Positions 55,801-64,000 of a stretch of 64,000 bases of DNA are shown here, piece by piece. Within the stretch, counting starts at the first letter, position 1. Each line of letters opens with the position of its first letter. A model generated the notes under the pieces. That model was not told the DNA's origin and searched no databases. It saw only the letters and a list, made by a program, of their open reading frames with translations. Origin of the DNA: Littorina saxatilis (lineage: Eukaryota; Mollusca; Gastropoda; Littorinimorpha; Littorinidae); the NCBI RefSeq assembly GCF_037325665.1, contig NC_090251.1, positions 36,043,464 to 36,107,463 on the forward strand, read 5' to 3'. Made by a program: the position numbers and the translations under genes.

Positions 55801-57041
55801 AGGATGTATACCCAAAAAAAATCAGGTAATCTGTGTTTAACTGATGTTAAATAATAGACTTGAAGTCATCATAGCAATTTGGCATGAGTCAAAAAAGTTA
55901 TGACAGCAATCTCCTAGTAAAATCTTGTTAAGGCTTGTATTAAAACACACACTTCAAACAAATGACTATCAGTATCACTTGACCACCGAATGATACTTGA
56001 ACTTGAAGAAACAGAAATAAACCTTCAGACTGTTCGCAACAGAGCAAATCGTAGTTGGAACTCTGACTTTGGTTTTGGATGAGATTGGCAAGAAAAATGC
56101 CTATCTCACTTTTTCAGATGGGCAACTACCCGAAGACAGACCAATTACTGAATTAGGCTGTTTTTATATCTCCTGCTTGCCCTTTTTAGATGCTATGTGA
56201 TTGAAAGCGACAGAATGGACTCGATCTCTCCTGCAAAACTGCCTAACTTATGAGTTATGCAATTATGTTATGATCAGGACGGTAACTTATATTACATAGC
56301 CTGCTGATCAAAAAACAAAAATAATTATATAAAAAGAGGAACTAAACAAAGAAGACCACTGCATTTACAGACCTAAAAAAAAAAAACAGTGCATGCTTTT
56401 ACACCTACCACTACAAGTGCTGTAAATGTATGCATACTGCTGAAAGCATGAATGGTGCTCATTCAAAAAATCAAAGCTGAACTTGAAGTTGAAGGATGAA
56501 TTCTTGTCAATGATTCATGTAAATCTTTACATGTCTGAAGTATCTTATGCAAATTCTATTTCAGAAAGAACAGTTTTTAATGTGTTGCAGTCTTACTGCA
56601 GTCTTACTCCAGAGCTGCTAAACGTCTGACTCTGAGAGGCGCACGCACACACACCCACACACAATTAGGCACAAAAAAAAAAGGTCTGATTACGGTAACA
56701 TAGGCCAAAAAAATAGGGTCGGTAGGTCGGGATTTTTTTTTTTTCTCCAAAAAACCATATTTTTACGTTATTTTGGTTTTTTTTTCCTTCCCCCAAATGC
56801 CAAAAAAAAGTCTAGGGTCGCGCGAAAAAAATAGGGTCGGTCGGGTTACCGTAAACAGACTATTTTTTTTTTTGGCCTTACATAATTTACAACTAATTTT
56901 CACCCAGTCAGATTTGTAGGTGTACACACCAGCAGTGTAGCGTTTGCACTCCTCCTCATGGTTGACTATGGTCAGGTCTGGAAACTGTAAGGGGCAGTCC
57001 TTTTCCTGTGGTTGCTGTGCTGCCTTCCCTTTTCCCTTCAT
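44510..57041 (-). CDS. TADA3: Transcriptional adapter 3 (SAGA/ADA complex subunit)
   Basis: Nine coding exons in phase: 57041-56930, 55762-55581, 54827-54663, 52562-52307, 51509-51386, 50538-50435, 48511-48401, 45469-45273 and 44650-44510; 463 residues (human is 432). Diagnostic matches are KDCPLQFPDL and CKRYTAVLGR near the N-terminus, SIEELDPLQTDLELLL, QILQNWQDKKD, LKIPPLGRHYREVWAEEDLL, YGPLTQRIVSALLEENI and the helical Ada3 C-terminus (ILEPEDDEVEDDPNDEVL to the stop). TADA3 links TADA2 and the GCN5/PCAF acetyltransferase in SAGA/ATAC nuclear complexes. The Lys/Ser-rich middle (residues about 99-153) and the Asn/Thr-rich linker (about 240-275) are poorly conserved. The ATG exon begins at 57085; its upstream frame is open, so an earlier coding exon is possible. 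Exon 4's donor is GTATGC. The stop codon lies inside a tandem repeat unit. Confidence 0.95.
45115..45197 (+). repeat. Repeat family A, terminal fragment
   Basis: Only the last 80 bp (gcgttcaatttcattctgtg to cacgtgacttg) in a TADA3 intron. Confidence 0.75.
45505..45630 (-). mobile_element. SINE tail fragment
   Basis: cttcttctttgttcatgggc through cgccattctagcagcatacg; same 3' module as at 31791-32172. Directly beside a TADA3 exon. Confidence 0.8.
46020..48112. mobile_element. TTAA-flanked DNA transposon, about 2.1 kb, decayed (piggyBac or Kolobok-like)
   Basis: TTAA at 46020-46023 and 48109-48112 flank terminal inverted repeats GGGGAGGTGGGCCAGTGCA and its partner with one mismatch (GGGC at the start). 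TTAA duplications are the hallmark of piggyBac and Kolobok. Inside, the plus strand has a start-like MEDDEFETF followed by FTEEALRNELCIAVKKMTQF, interrupted by stops, and further right a Lys/Arg/Cys-rich stretch (PRRKKCAA, then WICVEIKAFLCIG in another frame) that recalls the C-terminal cysteine motif of piggyBac transposases. No intact transposase is present. It lies in the TADA3 intron between the exons at 48401 and 45469. Confidence 0.7.
48545..48666. mobile_element. MITE family D, copy 3
   Basis: taccatggaacccccttttaa and complement ttccattgta; ends diverged. Confidence 0.6.
48831..49790 (-). mobile_element. 5'-truncated LINE with intact RNase H domain, 12-bp target duplication
   Basis: The perfect direct repeat AGTTCAAGACAC lies at 48831-48842 and 49779-49790. 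Between them a minus-strand frame stays open to its natural stop near 48881. It encodes an RNase H domain with the four acidic positions visible (VYTDG, NYRAELHALI, LLTDSLSAL, HVGIAGNEEADRLAKGG), then a Cys/His knuckle (CECGSEEQTPEHILQNC) and a C-terminus as in I/Jockey-like non-LTR elements. The tail is (GAA)n. Reverse transcriptase and endonuclease are absent, removed by 5' truncation. The intact frame and perfect target duplication suggest a young insertion. It sits in TADA3's intron between exons at 50435 and 48511. Confidence 0.9.
49791..50041 (-). pseudogene. BED-type zinc-finger fragment, interrupted by the LINE
   Basis: A minus-strand ATG at 50041 opens MEKKKRVRDSDSEEE, a Lys-rich NLS-like run, and NGDQYAFCKT; in a second frame VAHGGANDVFHHVSGSKL follows. 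The C...H...H layout with HGG and H-x4-SKL resembles BED fingers at the N-terminus of hAT-related transposases and KIAA1586-like proteins. The frame is shifted by one indel and the LINE is inserted at its end, so this is a dead remnant. Confidence 0.5.
50961..51137. mobile_element. Fold-back element family F, copy 2
   Basis: gtctgtttacggtaacatag and complement around tagggtcggtaggtcggga. TADA3 intron. Confidence 0.75.
52152..52280 (-). mobile_element. SINE tail fragment next to a TADA3 donor site
   Basis: (GAA)n-ended module whose left edge lies about 27 bp beyond the TADA3 exon end at 52307; the frame reads through into it if splicing fails. Confidence 0.8.
52765..52875. repeat. (GA)n then (GACA)n microsatellite
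   Basis: About 80 bp GA followed by eight GACA units. Confidence 0.95.
52908..53083. mobile_element. Hairpin MITE with TGTATA duplication
   Basis: TGTATA at 52908 and 53078; arms of about 55 bp nearly identical when folded (ttttttatatggcttgtatt, tcagtcaagacccagcgg). Confidence 0.85.
53084..54370. other. TADA3 intron, nothing recognised
   Basis: No coding frame with splice support, no inverted ends noticed. Confidence 0.4.
54371..54600. repeat. Perfect 24-bp hairpin at the head of a microsatellite-tailed repeat
   Basis: gtaacagagacaaagaaggg and its complement pair around an 8-base loop. The body then reads aaatttgaagcagatccatc and ends in GACA/CA repeats and tatatata, echoing the order of family A. 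Confidence 0.7.
56667..56878. mobile_element. Fold-back element family F, copy 3
   Basis: ggtctgattacggtaacata and complement, with poly-A/T edges; 52 bp from the TADA3 first coding exon's donor. Confidence 0.75.
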
Positions 57042-57268
57042 TTTGGCTCGTTGAACATCACTCGACCACCTCTCAATCTCATCACCTGCAACACGAAGTG
57101 AACAGACATTGCAACCTAAAACAAGTCGCGTAAGGCGAAAATATAACATTTAGTCAAGCTGTCGAACTCACAGAATGAAACTGAACGCAATGCAATTTTT
57201 CAGCAAGACCGTATACTCGTAGCATCGTCAGTCCACCGCTCATGGCAAAGGCAGTGAAATTGACAAGA

Positions 57269-57575
57269 AGGTGTGCACGTTAAAGATCCCACGATTGACA
57301 AAAGGGTCTTTCCTGGCAAAATTGTATAGGCATAGATAAAAATGTCCATCAAATACCCGTGGGACTTGGAATAAAGTAAAAAAATTCCATCTCACACGGC
57401 ATTAAGTCTCAGGAAACATGAATACACGCATGCAGGAAAAAAAAAAATATGGGTAGCGCCGTATGTATGGCAGCTCGCTTTCCCCGGGGAGAAAGCAGCT
57501 CGAATTTCCATGAAGGTAACCTCACTGGACTGTAAATCTTATCCAATCCAATCCAATCCAATCCAAGAGCGGGGT
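57269..57575 (-). repeat. SINE-like repeat family I, copy 2
   Basis: On the minus strand it starts with (GGATT)n and reads ggataagatttacagtccag, cgagctgctttctccccgg. Its other end begins gtgtgcacgttaaagatccc. Confidence 0.7.
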
Positions 57576-57757
57576 AGTAGTTGCGCTGAGGATAGCACGC
57601 TTTTCTGTACCTCTCTTCGTTTTAACTTTCTGAGCGTGTTTTTAATCCAAACATATCATATCTATATGTTTTTGGAATCAGGAACCGACAAGGAATAAGA
57701 TGAAAGTGTTTTTAAATTGATTTGGAAAATTTAATTTTGATCATAATTTTTATATTC

Positions 57758-58797
57758 TTAAAGGCACAGTAAGCCTCCCGTAAACCATCACAGATACTGT
57801 CAGGCTTTTACACACAGTACAAACACCCTTTCATTTAAACACTCACCGATTGAGAACATCCTAGGTGCCCTCCGTAAAGAGCGAACAATTTTCAAAGAAT
57901 TTATTTTTGCGTGGTTTATCTTACCCCTGAGCCATCGTGAACCCGTGTGATCCAGTTTCCCTTTTTCACAATGTAGTCGTCAGTTAGTCATTTGAATGCG
58001 ACTCGATGTGAGCTTATCTACAATAGCACGTTTTTATGCACGAAACAAACGGCTGTGGTTCACAAGAACTCTAGCGATGGCTTTTCACTGTTGAGAGGAA
58101 CGGCGATGTGCCGCATAAACCGTCGTCTGCTACGACCCTTGCGTGACCCTGCTTCCGGGCTTTTCTTTTTTCAAACTTTCACAACTTCGAATTGCACTGA
58201 TCTTGTCTTGATGAAAAAAGAATTCTTTTATGATTAAAGAATGTTTGTGTAACAAGCTGTCAATTTATTATTTAGATTTTAAAAGTTAGGTCTAGCGCAA
58301 AAACGCACCACGGTCCAAAAACATTCTGATAATCATCGATCCACGGCTATCGCCAGTTTAAGGGAAGTAACTCATTTTTGACCTGAGTTCAGGATGGGTC
58401 CAAAAAGTGTTTGAGACAATCTGCAAAATTAATTCTTTAAAAATTGCTCGCTCTTTACGTAGGGCACCTAGGATGTTCCCGTTTGGTGAGCGTTCAAATG
58501 GAAGGGTGTTTGTACTGTGTGTAAAAGCCTGACAGTATCTGTGATGGTTTACGGGAGGCTTACTGTCCGGGCGTGATTTCCGGGATATTCATAACAGCCG
58601 TCAAGCACCAAAACGAGGCGCCATTGTTGTAAAGGGCCAAGTCCACGAAAATAAATTCTTTGAAAATTTCTCACGCTCGACAGAAAGCAGCCAGGATGTT
58701 CCCGTTCGGTGAGCGTTTAAATGGAAGTATGCTTGTACTGTATGTAGACGCTTGGGGAGCTCTGTGATGGTTTACGGGAGGCTTACTGTGTCTTTAA
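57758..58797. mobile_element. TTAA MITE family B, copy 3, with a visible empty site
   Basis: TTAA at 57758-57761 and 58794-58797; ends AGGCACAGTAAGCCTCCCGT and complement. The uninterrupted family-A copy at 4678-5550 has a single TTAA at this place (atatttttaattttcagagc), proving TTAA target duplication. Confidence 0.92.
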
Positions 58798-59674
58798 TTT
58801 TCAGAGCTTGTTTTTAATCCAAATATAACATATTTATATGTTTTTGGAATCAGAAAATGATGAAGAATAAGATGAACGTAAATTTGGATCGTTTTATAAA
58901 AATTTTTTTTTTTTTTACAATTTTCAGATTTTTAATGACCAAAGTCATTAACTAATTTTTAAGCCACCAAGCTGAAATGCAATACCGAAGTCCGGCCTTC
59001 GTCGAAGATTGCTTGGCCAAAATTTCAATCTATTTGATTGAAAAATGAGGGTGTGACAGTGCCGCCTCAACTTTTACAAAAAGCCGGATATGACGTCATC
59101 AAAAGTATTTATCGAAAAAAAGAAAAAAACGTCCGGGGATATCATACCCAGGAACTCTCATGTCAAATTTCATAAAGATCGGTCCAGTAGTTTGGTCTGA
59201 ATCGCTCTACACACACACACACACAGACACACACACAGACACACACACACACACTCACACACACACACACCACGACCCTCGTCTCGATTCCCCCTCTATG
59301 TTAAAACATTTAGTCAAAACTTGACTAAATGTAAAAAAGAGTAAAGCCAGGTACAAACATGATTAATATTGATTGACCAGTAAAAATGTACTGTGCATTG
59401 CAAGAAAGACCCCCCCAAAACACTACGTTCATTTGTGTGCCGAAAGTACAATTGAACCCCGTTTTTATACCTCTTTTTCTTCTTCTTCCTCCCAATAATG
59501 AACTCGATCCTTTTAGACGTTATAAGTTCAGCGAGAGGAGTTTTAAGTAAGGCTGGTTAAAATGGGACCTAACACAATCTGAGAAAGTCAGGTCTTAAAA
59601 GAGAGGTAGTCTTAAAATGGAGGTACATTTACAGAGGTTATGAACAGAAAATCTAAGAAAACAAGGTCCTATTC

Positions 59675-60417
59675 CTAAAGGCGAACATCGGTAGGAATTT
59701 TTCTCCTGGAGAGACCTCCACTTCTTGCCCCCTGCGTTATCAGAGACTCGGACAGATGATACCTAAACAATCTGTTGTGGCCCACCGAAACTGGGCCGTG
59801 GCAGCTAATTGAATAAGAATGGTGCGTCTTGACACTGGCTTTCCCCCTTTCTTTTTACTTTTCGTCCGAGCAAAGTGCTGCTTACTTGAAAATGTGGAGG
59901 CACTTCCTGTATGTTTCTGTAAAATGTTGACTATGTTCATGGTTACTGTACTTATATGGACAGTTTGTTCCTTACGACACATTTTTCCCAATGCTAAACT
60001 GAGACGGTTATTAGTTATACATAAATAAATGACAAGAATGTTTCTTTTCACAAAATAAGACACAACATCAAAAATGAATACAGATTTGATCTGCAAGGAG
60101 GAAATATCAAACCAACCCACACCCTAAACAGCCCCGAAAGCAGCTCATGACAAACTTTTGGTACACACTTTACAAAATAATACTCTAATTTCTAACCAGC
60201 TGCATTACACGCTGCCAACAGAGAGAGAAAAAGGAAGGGAGAGACATAGTAATCTCCCCTTTCTCTTTCTCAGGACGGTTGTTAGCTCCCCCTTTCTCAG
60301 GACGGTGTGTGTCTGGTACCAGCGAAATGTTTATGTATCAATCGACCAAGCCCTGATACAACCGGTTCAAGTTTAGGTCTCTCCAAAAGAAAAATTCCTG
60401 CCGATGTTCGCCTTTAA
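59675..60417. mobile_element. MITE with about 40-bp inverted ends, 0.73 kb
   Basis: aaaggcgaacatcggtagga at left and complement at right; edges CTAA and TTAA. Confidence 0.8.
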
Positions 60418-61322
60418 TAGACCTTTTCGGTATCTGAGCAACTCTCGCGAGACACGTTCTTTGTTACGCTTTGAACGTCGGGAGAACTTCGAACCTCGGC
60501 TTTCGCAGCTCGCGCGAGATCGCTGTACCACATGCTTTACTATGCTCTGAAGTTTGCGAGAGCTTACGAGAGCTTGGAATACCGATAGGGTCTATAGGGG
60601 GGATGTCTTAACGTTAAACAAGTTAAAGTTAGCACTGTCACGACTGTGACTGAAAAGGCATGAATGATTCTACAATCATTGAAATAACAAATCCTGGAGC
60701 TCAAACAATAATATTCTGTCATTTGTAAAGATGGTCTCTGGAAAGCTGTATGCTTTTATATTTTTGAAAATTCCAAGTGCCTGTGATTCTTGTGAAGAGG
60801 TGACAATGTATTATACAATTTGCAATGTTGCATTGTGTATTCAGTGATATTCACCCAACAGAAGGTTATGAAGGATGCAAAGATCAGCAAAGAGTAATCC
60901 GCACATTAAAACCTTGTTTATTATTGAACTTGCACTTGAAGAGATACTCTTTGTCTTAAAATAGAAACCACCAGTCTTTGTTTACAAACAACTGCCCGTG
61001 TAAGAAAAGCATGACATAAAACTTGTGGAAATAAGACAGAAGTTTTCAACAAGATTAGTTCTTCTCCGAAGTTTTCGGAACGTAAAATACACATATCACA
61101 AAAGTGCAATAGCTAGTGTGCTGAAAAGAATCACTACTGCTTAGTAAAACGGACCTGGAAAACTGGAATTCCTTACAATTTGACAATTTTGACGGAAGAA
61201 ATTTCTAACACAATGCAAAGATGGTGAGAGCCGGCAGGTATTATCCAATCGAAGCTGGGGACACATATCAAAGGAGCCAATCACTGCATCTCTAACTCTC
61301 CAAAACAAACACACTTCCGGGA
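60418..61322. other. Upstream region of PIGV
   Basis: No gene supported. Contains repeated gagagcttacgagagcttgg and (tct)cgcgaga-type motifs near 60440-60580. TADA3's untranslated first exon is probably in 57.1-61.3 kb but I could not place it. Confidence 0.4.
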
Positions 61323-62574
61323 ATGGCGTCTGGGGAATCGTGGTCCGTTGCAAGATTTGCACTTTTATCGCGTTTTTTTGTAATAGCTCTGCAGGTTAGT
61401 AATGAACATAACACACACATCAAACTAATTCCACATTCTCTTGTAAACAACTCAGTTGTTTTGTTACTTTTAGCATTCTTGACTGTACTCGACGGTATTG
61501 AAGTTATGAGAGAAATGTCGTCTGCTGTTCACCCAGCCCCTCTTCTAACTTGAGAAGTTGAGTGGAGAAATTACACTAGTACAGTGGACGCCGCTTAATA
61601 AAACCGCGGTTAATAGAGCCAGCCGCTTATAAAAGCCGATTTCAGACGGTCCGGATTTATCACTATATCTTATGTATTAGAAAAAGCCGGTTAATAAAAC
61701 CAACCCGCCGCTTATTAAAGCCAGTTTTCTCAGAGAAATCACGTAGTTTGTGACTAAAACTCACATTATCTTGTTCTGATGTGGAAGACGACCAACAAAC
61801 AAACACTCATAAAATCGTTCTTCTCTGCCGAGTAATGATTCGTGACGGTGACAGTGAAATTATTGATGTACCGAAGTGATCAAAGTACACGTACATGTAC
61901 ATAATTAAAACAAAAGTTCAACATCCTTCGTGAAGTTTTGTTTAGATTCAAACAAGTGTAAATGACGAAAGAGAAGATTTTTTTTTTTCGAAAATGACGT
62001 AATCCTGGACCGCCGGTTAATAAATCCGCCGCTTATTAAAGCCATTTTTTGTCGGTCCAGAAGTGGCTTTATTAAGCGGCGACCACTGTACATTGATTAA
62101 TTGAATGGGCTGCGCGATTCTGCTTTACTCTAAGATTTTCAATAAGTAGCTACGACAAAATAACATGCATATTTAATGTCCCAAATACACACACATGTTG
62201 GGTTTCCTGTTCTTCAACCGCCCCCCTAACCCCACTAACTGACCTTAGAAAATAGGATAGGCTAGGATCCAATAATTCTTATTATTAACATTTTTTAATT
62301 TTGGGGTTGCGCTCTCTCGTTTCCGTTGCGACGATAACCTATAAAGATTTCTGCAATGTACCGATCCTGACATGTGTTGTAGCCCAAACTTGAAGGGAGT
62401 GTATACCTGAAAAAATACCTGAAACGTTTATTGTACTCCTATATATTCAAAAGACTTCACACAAAAAACGAGAAAAAAACACCCAACTCATATTGCACAC
62501 ACACACAGACAAACACACACACACACACACGTAGACTCTCTAAAAGGTCAGGGAAAGTCTTGGAACAATAAACA

Positions 62575-62617
<43 letters not shown>

Positions 62618-63935
62618 TTCTGTGCACATGTGTGTGTGTGTGTGTGCATGCATATTTCTGTGTCGTAACTTTCATTGATTGCAAAGGTTCTTACTTTTGA
62701 CAAAAATGCACCAAACTTGTTTGAATTTGTTGCAGATTTTGTCAAATGTTCTGATCCCAGACCATGATGCTGGAGTGTTTAACCCACCTGTAACTGGCAT
62801 GGAGAAATTCTCAGTGGTCGACAAAATCATCTTTTTCATCTTTGGGGGCTTTCGACGCTGGGATGCCATATACTTCTTGCACATCGCACAACACGGCTAC
62901 ACGTATGAGAACTGTGTAGCCTTCTTCCCCATGTATCCACTGATGGTATCAACAGTGAAAATTCTGACACCATTGTGTCCATTTATGTCAGAGTCATCTC
63001 TGTTGCTGATGTTTGCAGTAACTCTGAATGTGGTGGTATTCATTATTGCTGCTGTGGCTTTACTCCGACTTGGACAGATCGTGACTCAGGATCATCAACT
63101 TGCTTATTGCGCTGCTGTGTTATTTTGCATCAACCCAGCAAGTGTTTTTATGACAGCGCCTTACACCGAGACCCTTTTTGCGTGTCTCTCATTTGGAGGA
63201 ATGATTTGCGTGCATGAGGGAAAACTGTTGGCAGGTGCTGTTTTGATTGGAGGATCCGCATTCACGAGGTCCAATGGCCTTGTTTCAATAGGTTTCATTC
63301 TGCATTACTGTGCTACGAAATACATACAAAGACTAACTTTAGTTTATGGAGCTAGACACATCAGAGGCCTGAGACTGGCGAATAAACTAGCGAATGAGAC
63401 GGTCATCTATGGGGTAGGAGCGCTTTCACTGGTTGTTGTATCGACCATCCCTTTCGCTGGTCATCAGTCTTACATTTACAATCTGTTCTGCTTTCCAGAG
63501 GATCAAGGGGAGGTGAGAGCTTCAGTAGCAAGTACCATCATTGAATATGGGCAGGAGAGAGGCTATAAAGTGGTTGGGGAGAGCCATACATCTCCCTGGT
63601 GTTTTTCCCCCCTCCCTCTCTCCTACTCCTATATTCAGTCCCATCACTGGGGTGTGGGGCTTTTAGCTTATTACACCGTGAAACAAATTCCAAACTTTAT
63701 TCTGGCGGCTCCAGTGGTCACGCTTAGCTTTTGCGCATGCTACAGTTATTGTTGTAAAAACCGTGAGGCCTGCAGGGTCCTGGGTTTGATGAAGACAGAG
63801 AAAACGAAAGTGGAGACGATTGGAAGTCACACCCAGGAGGAAGAGAAAAGCGGCTGGAGGAACCCTGAGCTGGTGGTGTATGTTCTGCATCTCTTCTTTC
63901 TTACTGTGTTTGGCTGCCTCTTCATGCATATTCAG
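61323..63935 (+). CDS. PIGV: GPI mannosyltransferase 2, 5' part (runs off the window)
   Basis: Two exons, 61323-61394 and 62736-63935, in phase, give 424 residues; a GTAAGT donor at 63936 shows the gene continues to the right (human PIGV is 493). Matches include VLIPDHDAGVF, RRWDAIYFLHIAQHGYTYE, CVAFFPMYPL, FTRSNGLVSIGF, PWCFSPLPLSYSYIQSHHWG, KQIPNFILAAPV and LCMHVQ-like FGCLFMHIQ at the end. PIGV adds the second mannose to GPI-anchor precursors in the ER lumen. The protein is multipass, with the WDA motif in the first luminal loop as in the family, and the hydrophobic segments near residues 75-110 and 145-200 fit this. The first residues MASGESWSVARFALLSRF resemble the family's short cytosolic start and first helix. 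It is divergent to TADA3, 4.3 kb apart. Confidence 0.96.
61580..62090. mobile_element. TA-flanked MITE family E in PIGV intron 1
   Basis: TACAGTGGACGCCGCTTAAT and complement ttaagcggcgaccactgta, with several ccgcttattaaagcc repeats inside. Confidence 0.7.
62505..62645. repeat. (CA)n and (TG)n microsatellites facing each other
   Basis: CA at 62512-62530 and TG at 62577-62613 and 62628-62645, 90 bp before PIGV exon 2; they can pair as a hairpin in the transcript. Confidence 0.9.
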
Positions 63936-64000
63936 GTAAGTGAAAGTACAATGTTTTAAGAGGTAAACTTAGACCTTATAAACAGAAAAAGCTGAGAAAG

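Larger units (their letters stand above)
57121..59336 (-). repeat. Repeat family A, copy 7, with two nested insertions
   Basis: acaagtcgcgtaaggcg at left, CA tract near 59211, palindromic end at right. Interrupted at 57269-57575 (family I) and 57758-58797 (family B). Confidence 0.9.

Overview
This is animal nuclear DNA: genes are split by GT-AG introns, separated by long AT-rich non-coding stretches, and embedded in dense short repeats (tRNA-derived SINEs, fold-back MITEs, CA/TG and GA microsatellites). The four host genes I can rebuild are a Dicer/RIG-I-type helicase carrying an N-terminal zinc-finger array, LRRC72, TADA3 and PIGV. Repeat style suggests a lophotrochozoan, most likely a gastropod mollusc; that assignment is inference.

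Layout. 1-11.8 kb holds no host gene that I can see; it is a mosaic of repeats, several nested in each other. 11.87-24.4 kb, minus strand: a seven-exon gene model of 1,736 residues with eleven C2H2 fingers of the dsRNA-binding (ZNF346/JAZ) type followed by a complete SF2 helicase core of the Dicer/RLR group. 24.94-37.98 kb, plus strand: LRRC72 in eight exons (271 residues), head-to-head with the helicase gene, about 530 bp between start codons. 38-44.5 kb: the convergent 3' regions of LRRC72 and TADA3, with MITEs and one unassigned coding-like exon near 40.6 kb. 44.51-57.04 kb, minus strand: TADA3 in nine coding exons (463 residues); its introns hold a 2.1-kb TTAA-flanked DNA transposon, a 5'-truncated LINE and SINE pieces. 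57.1-61.3 kb: intergenic, filled by a composite repeat and a MITE. 61.32 kb to the right edge, plus strand: PIGV, 424 residues visible, continuing beyond the window.

The host genes do not form one pathway. TADA3 is a chromatin (SAGA/ADA) subunit, PIGV a GPI-anchor mannosyltransferase of the ER, LRRC72 a poorly characterised leucine-rich-repeat protein. The zinc-finger/helicase fusion is the standout: two unrelated duplex-RNA recognition modules in one polypeptide, without CARD, PAZ, RNase III or RIG-I C-terminal domain in the model. It looks like an uncharacterised dsRNA-sensing or dsRNA-remodelling factor. All exon boundaries below were derived by eye from splice consensus and reading-frame phase and were not tested against transcripts.
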